From: Oscillospiraceae bacterium
GTDB lineage: Bacteria > Bacillota > Clostridia > Oscillospirales > UBA929
NCBI GenBank assembly: GCA_009784085.1
Contig: WRCJ01000072.1
Location: 1 to 8,108 of the forward strand
Direction of reading: 5' to 3'
Length of the DNA stretch: 8,108 nt
The notes beneath the pieces were generated by a model. That model was not told the origin of the DNA. It saw only the letters and a list, made by a program, of their open reading frames with translations, and ran no database searches. Below are positions 4,835 through 8,108 of this stretch, one piece after another; within the stretch, counting starts at the first letter, position 1; every line of letters begins with the position of its first letter. Position numbers and translations under genes: made by a program.

Positions 4835-6550
4835 ATGAATGTCTCGGTGTTGTTCATTGCGACAGCCAAGACAGAGAAGACATCTGTGGAAAAAGCGCAA
4901 AAGGTCTTGGACATCTTTTTCAAGTATGTAAGCGATCTGGCCCATTCTGAGGTGAACTGCTACTACAGGATGGCGGCCCGGCATCGCGGCGAGATCGGCG
5001 GCTGCGTAAAAGACGACGCCAGCGAATTGGTGTTGCTGATCTGCGACAAGCACAGCGACTACGACTATATCCCGTCGGTAGTCACGCCTGTGTTGATAGA
5101 CAAAGGGTATCAAGTCAGGCAAACTGTGTATCGCGACGACCAAGGCCAGATCCTGGGGCGCCTGTTTTGGGACGGGGTCACGCAGTGGGCGATGTGCCCC
5201 TACGACCCGGCGGAACTGGCAGGCATCCTTCAAAATAGCGTGGGGCCTGCCTTTGTCAAAGAAAGGGTCAATCGCCCCCCGACGGCGCCGCTCGTATCGG
5301 CCAGGGGGCCCGCCCTATACGGCCAACGGGATGCCAACGAATACGCAAGGGCCGCGAAAACCGCCCATGGCGCCGTGGGCACACGGGACACCGCGGGTAC
5401 AAGGGGTACTGCGGGCACAAGGGACACCGTGGGCAAAAGGGGCTCGAAAGCCGTGAAGGATACGAGGACCAAACGCCTGCCGGCGGCGCGGGAGCCGGAA
5501 CCCGAAGACCGTCGCTCACCCGGGGTGCGCGCGTCCCGCTCCGGCAAGCACGGCGGCAGGCGGCCAAAACGCCGCCTGCGGACGATAGACATCTTCTTGC
5601 GTTTGCTCCTGGTGGTCTCGGCCTGCGCCGTTGTGCTCTTTGGTTACCTTTTCCTGAGCGAGAAGATCGACGAGACCACCTCCCTGGCCGACTATGCGCA
5701 GGTCGCGAGGATTGCCAAGGCGGCCATCAACGAACCGCCGGCGGGCGATCTGTCGCCGGGAGAGATCTCGGAGGGATCGGCCAGCGGCGCCAGCGGCGCC
5801 AGCGACGCCCGGGATGCGTACTTGCCGGTCATGCGCGTGGATTTACAGGCCCTGCGCGAGATCAACGGCAATGTGATCGGGTATGTCTATATCGAGGGGA
5901 CCAAGATAGACTATCCTGTCGTCCAGGCCCAAGACAACACCTACTATTTGCACCATTCCTTCATGAAAAAGGCTTCGGCCTATGGCTGTGTCTTTCTGGA
6001 CAGCGACGCCGCCATCACGGCGGGTACGTACACGCAGAACTTGGTGCTGTATGGGCACCGGATGAAAAATGGCGAGATGTTCGGAACCTTGCCGTTGTTC
6101 TTGGATTTGTACTACTACCGCGATCACCCGCTCATTTGGTTCAACGACGCCTACCGGGAAAATGTCTGGAAGATCTTTTCCGTATATATCATCAATACGC
6201 GGGCAGAACACGACAGTGGCGACGCATTTGACTACACGCAGCGCGATTTCCCCGACGATGAGGCGTTTATGGGCTTCATCAAAGAGACAAAGAGACGATC
6301 TGTCCTCAACGTCCCCGTGGATATCGCCCCCGGCGACCATCTACTGACGCTGTCCACCTGCGACTACTCCTTCCCGGACGCCAGATTGGTCGTCGTCGCC
6401 AAAGAGGTGATGACGCCGGAAGAGGCCAGGGTGGACGTGGCCCGCGGGAGAAACAACCCGTTCCCGCTGTACCCCACGATTTGGTATGATAACAACGGCG
6501 GGAATAAACCTACCGAACAGCAAATGCATGTCGCATCCGACGTCTATTGA
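4835..6550 (+). CDS. srtB: Class B sortase with extra cytoplasmic N-terminal region
   Basis: This membrane transpeptidase links surface proteins to peptidoglycan or to each other. The product has 571 residues. The catalytic domain starts near 333 and shows class B hallmarks: NGNVIGYVYIEGTKIDYPVVQ, then DNTYYLHHSF, His408 in YGHRM followed by MFGTL, Cys509 in TLSTC, and Arg517 in DARLVV. A single membrane segment lies near residues 252-275, so the catalytic domain is outside. Unusually, some 250 residues precede it. Residues 1-150 form a soluble-looking mixed alpha/beta region I do not recognise, with three Cys. Residues 150-249 are a basic, low-complexity linker with 18-nt tandem repeats. Typical class B sortases of about 220-270 residues have only a short cytoplasmic end. 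The gene starts three bases after the PPKTG protein, implying translational coupling and an enzyme-substrate pair. The symbol denotes the class; substrate choice is inferred. Confidence 0.93.
   Translation: MNVSVLFIATAKTEKTSVEKAQKVLDIFFKYVSDLAHSEVNCYYRMAARHRGEIGGCVKDDASELVLLICDKHSDYDYIPSVVTPVLIDKGYQVRQTVYRDDQGQILGRLFWDGVTQWAMCPYDPAELAGILQNSVGPAFVKERVNRPPTAPLVSARGPALYGQRDANEYARAAKTAHGAVGTRDTAGTRGTAGTRDTVGKRGSKAVKDTRTKRLPAAREPEPEDRRSPGVRASRSGKHGGRRPKRRLRTIDIFLRLLLVVSACAVVLFGYLFLSEKIDETTSLADYAQVARIAKAAINEPPAGDLSPGEISEGSASGASGASDARDAYLPVMRVDLQALREINGNVIGYVYIEGTKIDYPVVQAQDNTYYLHHSFMKKASAYGCVFLDSDAAITAGTYTQNLVLYGHRMKNGEMFGTLPLFLDLYYYRDHPLIWFNDAYRENVWKIFSVYIINTRAEHDSGDAFDYTQRDFPDDEAFMGFIKETKRRSVLNVPVDIAPGDHLLTLSTCDYSFPDARLVVVAKEVMTPEEARVDVARGRNNPFPLYPTIWYDNNGGNKPTEQQMHVASDVY
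5378..5446 (+). repeat. 18-nt tandem repeat in the sortase linker
   Basis: Units 5378-5395, 5396-5413 and 5414-5431, with a partial fourth unit, encode GTRDTA, GTRGTA, GTRDTV and GKRGSK. It is an in-frame expansion in the basic linker just before the membrane segment. Length changes would alter the tether between the cytoplasmic region and the membrane. Confidence 0.75.
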
Positions 6551-6595
6551 TTTATGTTTCCTACCCGTAGCCGAAACCGACAACGCTGTAAAGGT

Positions 6596-6622
6596 AAAGG
6601 TGTTACGACATGAAAAAAAGGA
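6596..6622 (+). promoter_or_regulatory. Two ribosome sites serving alternative starts of the last gene
   Basis: AAAGG at 6596-6600 lies nine bases before ATG 6610. AAGGA at 6618-6622 lies eight bases before the in-frame ATG 6631. Both give a positively charged N-terminus before the same hydrophobic core, so the true start is undecided. Confidence 0.4.
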
Positions 6623-8108
6623 TTGGACGAATGAAAAATAGGGTAATGACTTGCGGCTTAGCCTGCGTAATGCTCCTGGCGATGATAGCCGTAGGCGCTG
6701 TCGTGTTGCCGACGCACGCGCTCTTCGAAAAGGTGATCAAGCATGACGGCGTAACACTGACTCCGGAGATCATTGTAACAGACATCCAGAACGATGGGTG
6801 GAGGTACAGAGATCCGATCGAGGAACCCTATATGAGTGGCGTTGATGTCGCCACCGTTACCATACATATCTATCTTTCTGCGCTGGAGAGAATCCTGGTG
6901 GAGCCGACGCTCAAGCTCAGCTTTGGCACGTTGGATATCGGGGATGCCCGGGAAATCGCGAACCCCAACCCGCGCTTCACGCCGGGAGGCTTGGGGGATC
7001 AGCTCATAGAGAGGCAACCGTTCTATTATGACACCGCCGCCAACGAGGCTTACTGGTATTTCGAGGATTTATCCCCCGCCACGGGCACGACGATCAGCAT
7101 CAGTTTCTTGATGCGTAGCCCCTATACGCCGGATGGCTATGAACTAAATATCACCGCCGAGCTGTATGAGGTGGAGGGCGATTTCCGCAGTACCGACGAC
7201 CTCGCCATCAAGTGGGTGTGCGAGCGGCAAACCATAGAGAAATACGTGGAGAGCGTGGATTACATCTCCATCCGCCCGGGCCTGGTCGCCGACGATGAGG
7301 GCATAGGCCGCGTGGCCTACAATGTGCTGGGCGGTTCCGACCTGGACGTCGATGGGATTGTGGACGATGATTCCGAGATCCCGGTGCGTTTCAGTTTCAG
7401 GGATGAACTCCCCGAATCGCTTTCCTATCGTGAAATTGACAAGAGCAAAACGGTGACCGTGGACACACTGCCCGAAATGATCGTGGGCGGCGTGCCCGTC
7501 CGTGCCGTGTTCGATCCCGCCCTGAACGACGAGAGATGGGAGCTTCAGCCTGATGGGATTACCGTCGTCGCCGTGGGCGATGTCAGCGATCTGGTCTTGC
7601 TGTTCCCGCGCGCCGAGATCGGCGAACTGTACCTCAACAGGGTGGAGCGGACATACACGCTGGCCTTTCCTTGGGGGGACGAAGAGGCAACTTACAGTAG
7701 CAAATCCGCCTGCTTCGTGGCGATCAACGCGCCGGCTGTGAGCATCACGGATTTGGAGAAGAGTTTCCTCAAGGGCGCCGTGGCGCCGCTGACGCCCAGT
7801 GGTTTGACGTTTACCACGCGGGGCGACAACCTGCTCTATGTCGATGCCTCCCGCGAAGCCATCCCCTACTTGATCAACAATGATTATTGGTGGGTCAACC
7901 AGATCAACAACAACTTGGGCGATGAGAATATCTATGTGAATTTGCGCGATGTCGTGATTACCGACGATGCGCTCGACGAGAACATGATGTTCACCAAATT
8001 TCTCTTGTACATGCCGTCCAATTTGAGCGCCACGATCGAGTACCGCAGCGCCGCCGATGGGCTGTGGCGGCCCCTGGTCACGGTGGCGTCCACTGACTTG
8101 ACGTTTGG
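6610..8108 (+). CDS. Large secreted surface protein, N-terminal 499 residues (3' end outside window)
   Basis: This open frame runs without a stop from ATG 6610 to the right edge. The N-terminus has basic residues, a hydrophobic stretch (about 15-33 from ATG 6610) and PTHA before LFEKV, a normal signal peptide with cleavage after Ala37, and lacks the SipW-type motif. The mature part is acidic, rich in beta-prone and aromatic residues and nearly free of Cys, as in multi-domain adhesins. Residues 244-254 (DLDVDGIVDDD) have the DxDxDG spacing of calcium-binding loops. I recognise no specific family. It lies 59 nt after the sortase on the same strand without a terminator, so it probably belongs to the same operon. 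It may carry a C-terminal sorting signal, which cannot be seen here. Function as an adhesin or matrix-associated protein is inference. Confidence 0.85.
   Translation, partial: MKKRIGRMKNRVMTCGLACVMLLAMIAVGAVVLPTHALFEKVIKHDGVTLTPEIIVTDIQNDGWRYRDPIEEPYMSGVDVATVTIHIYLSALERILVEPTLKLSFGTLDIGDAREIANPNPRFTPGGLGDQLIERQPFYYDTAANEAYWYFEDLSPATGTTISISFLMRSPYTPDGYELNITAELYEVEGDFRSTDDLAIKWVCERQTIEKYVESVDYISIRPGLVADDEGIGRVAYNVLGGSDLDVDGIVDDDSEIPVRFSFRDELPESLSYREIDKSKTVTVDTLPEMIVGGVPVRAVFDPALNDERWELQPDGITVVAVGDVSDLVLLFPRAEIGELYLNRVERTYTLAFPWGDEEATYSSKSACFVAINAPAVSITDLEKSFLKGAVAPLTPSGLTFTTRGDNLLYVDASREAIPYLINNDYWWVNQINNNLGDENIYVNLRDVVITDDALDENMMFTKFLLYMPSNLSATIEYRSAADGLWRPLVTVASTDLTF

Noticed and set aside
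5843..6340. 165-codon minus-strand open frame opposite the sortase domain
   Set aside because: The sense strand encodes the catalytic sortase motifs; the antisense frame is fortuitous.
6551..6609. Terminator between the sortase and the last gene
   Set aside because: No stable hairpin followed by a T-run was seen, so read-through is assumed.
1..8108. CRISPR array, tRNA, rRNA or transposase
   Set aside because: No regularly spaced long repeats, no tRNA- or rRNA-like segments and no transposase motifs were found in any part of the window.

Overview
The window looks like chromosomal DNA of a Gram-positive, Clostridia-like bacterium (Bacillota), possibly uncultured. The reasons are SipW-type signal peptides (a Bacillota hallmark), a class B sortase with a matching wall-sorting signal, a perfect housekeeping-sigma promoter, and moderately GC-rich genes separated by an AT-rich control region. 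The species cannot be named from the sequence alone.

Layout. Positions 1-1047 (minus strand) hold the N-terminal 349 codons of recJ, the single-strand DNA exonuclease; its end lies beyond the left edge. Positions 1048-1852 are a divergent intergenic region of about 800 bp. It contains the recJ promoter, a GC-rich block of inverted octamers, an AT-rich tract with a candidate folded RNA (1411-1496), a 12-bp direct repeat, a weak terminator-like hairpin, and a perfect TTGACA-N17-TATAAT promoter (1642-1670) with an A-tract upstream and an inverted repeat over the start site. A repeat-rich leader of about 175 nt follows.

From 1853 to the right edge all genes run on the plus strand with gaps of 3 to 98 nt, consistent with one operon. 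They are two paralogous SipW-dependent matrix proteins of the BsaA/TasA/CalY type (1853-2479, 2593-3651), a secreted proline-rich protein with a PPKTG sorting signal whose frame is broken by an apparent -1 frameshift (3750-4831), a class B sortase with an unusual extra cytoplasmic N-terminal region (4835-6550), and a large secreted protein truncated by the right edge (6610 onward).

How they may work together (inference): the two matrix proteins would be exported through a SipW-type signal peptidase, not present here, and assemble into fibres or a biofilm matrix. The PPKTG protein would be fixed to peptidoglycan by the adjacent sortase and could anchor the matrix. The last protein could be a further adhesin or matrix component. 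The most unusual parts are the N-terminal region of the sortase, the frameshift in the anchor gene, the elaborate control region, and an Asn-Gly hexanucleotide repeat found both in recJ and in the anchor gene.
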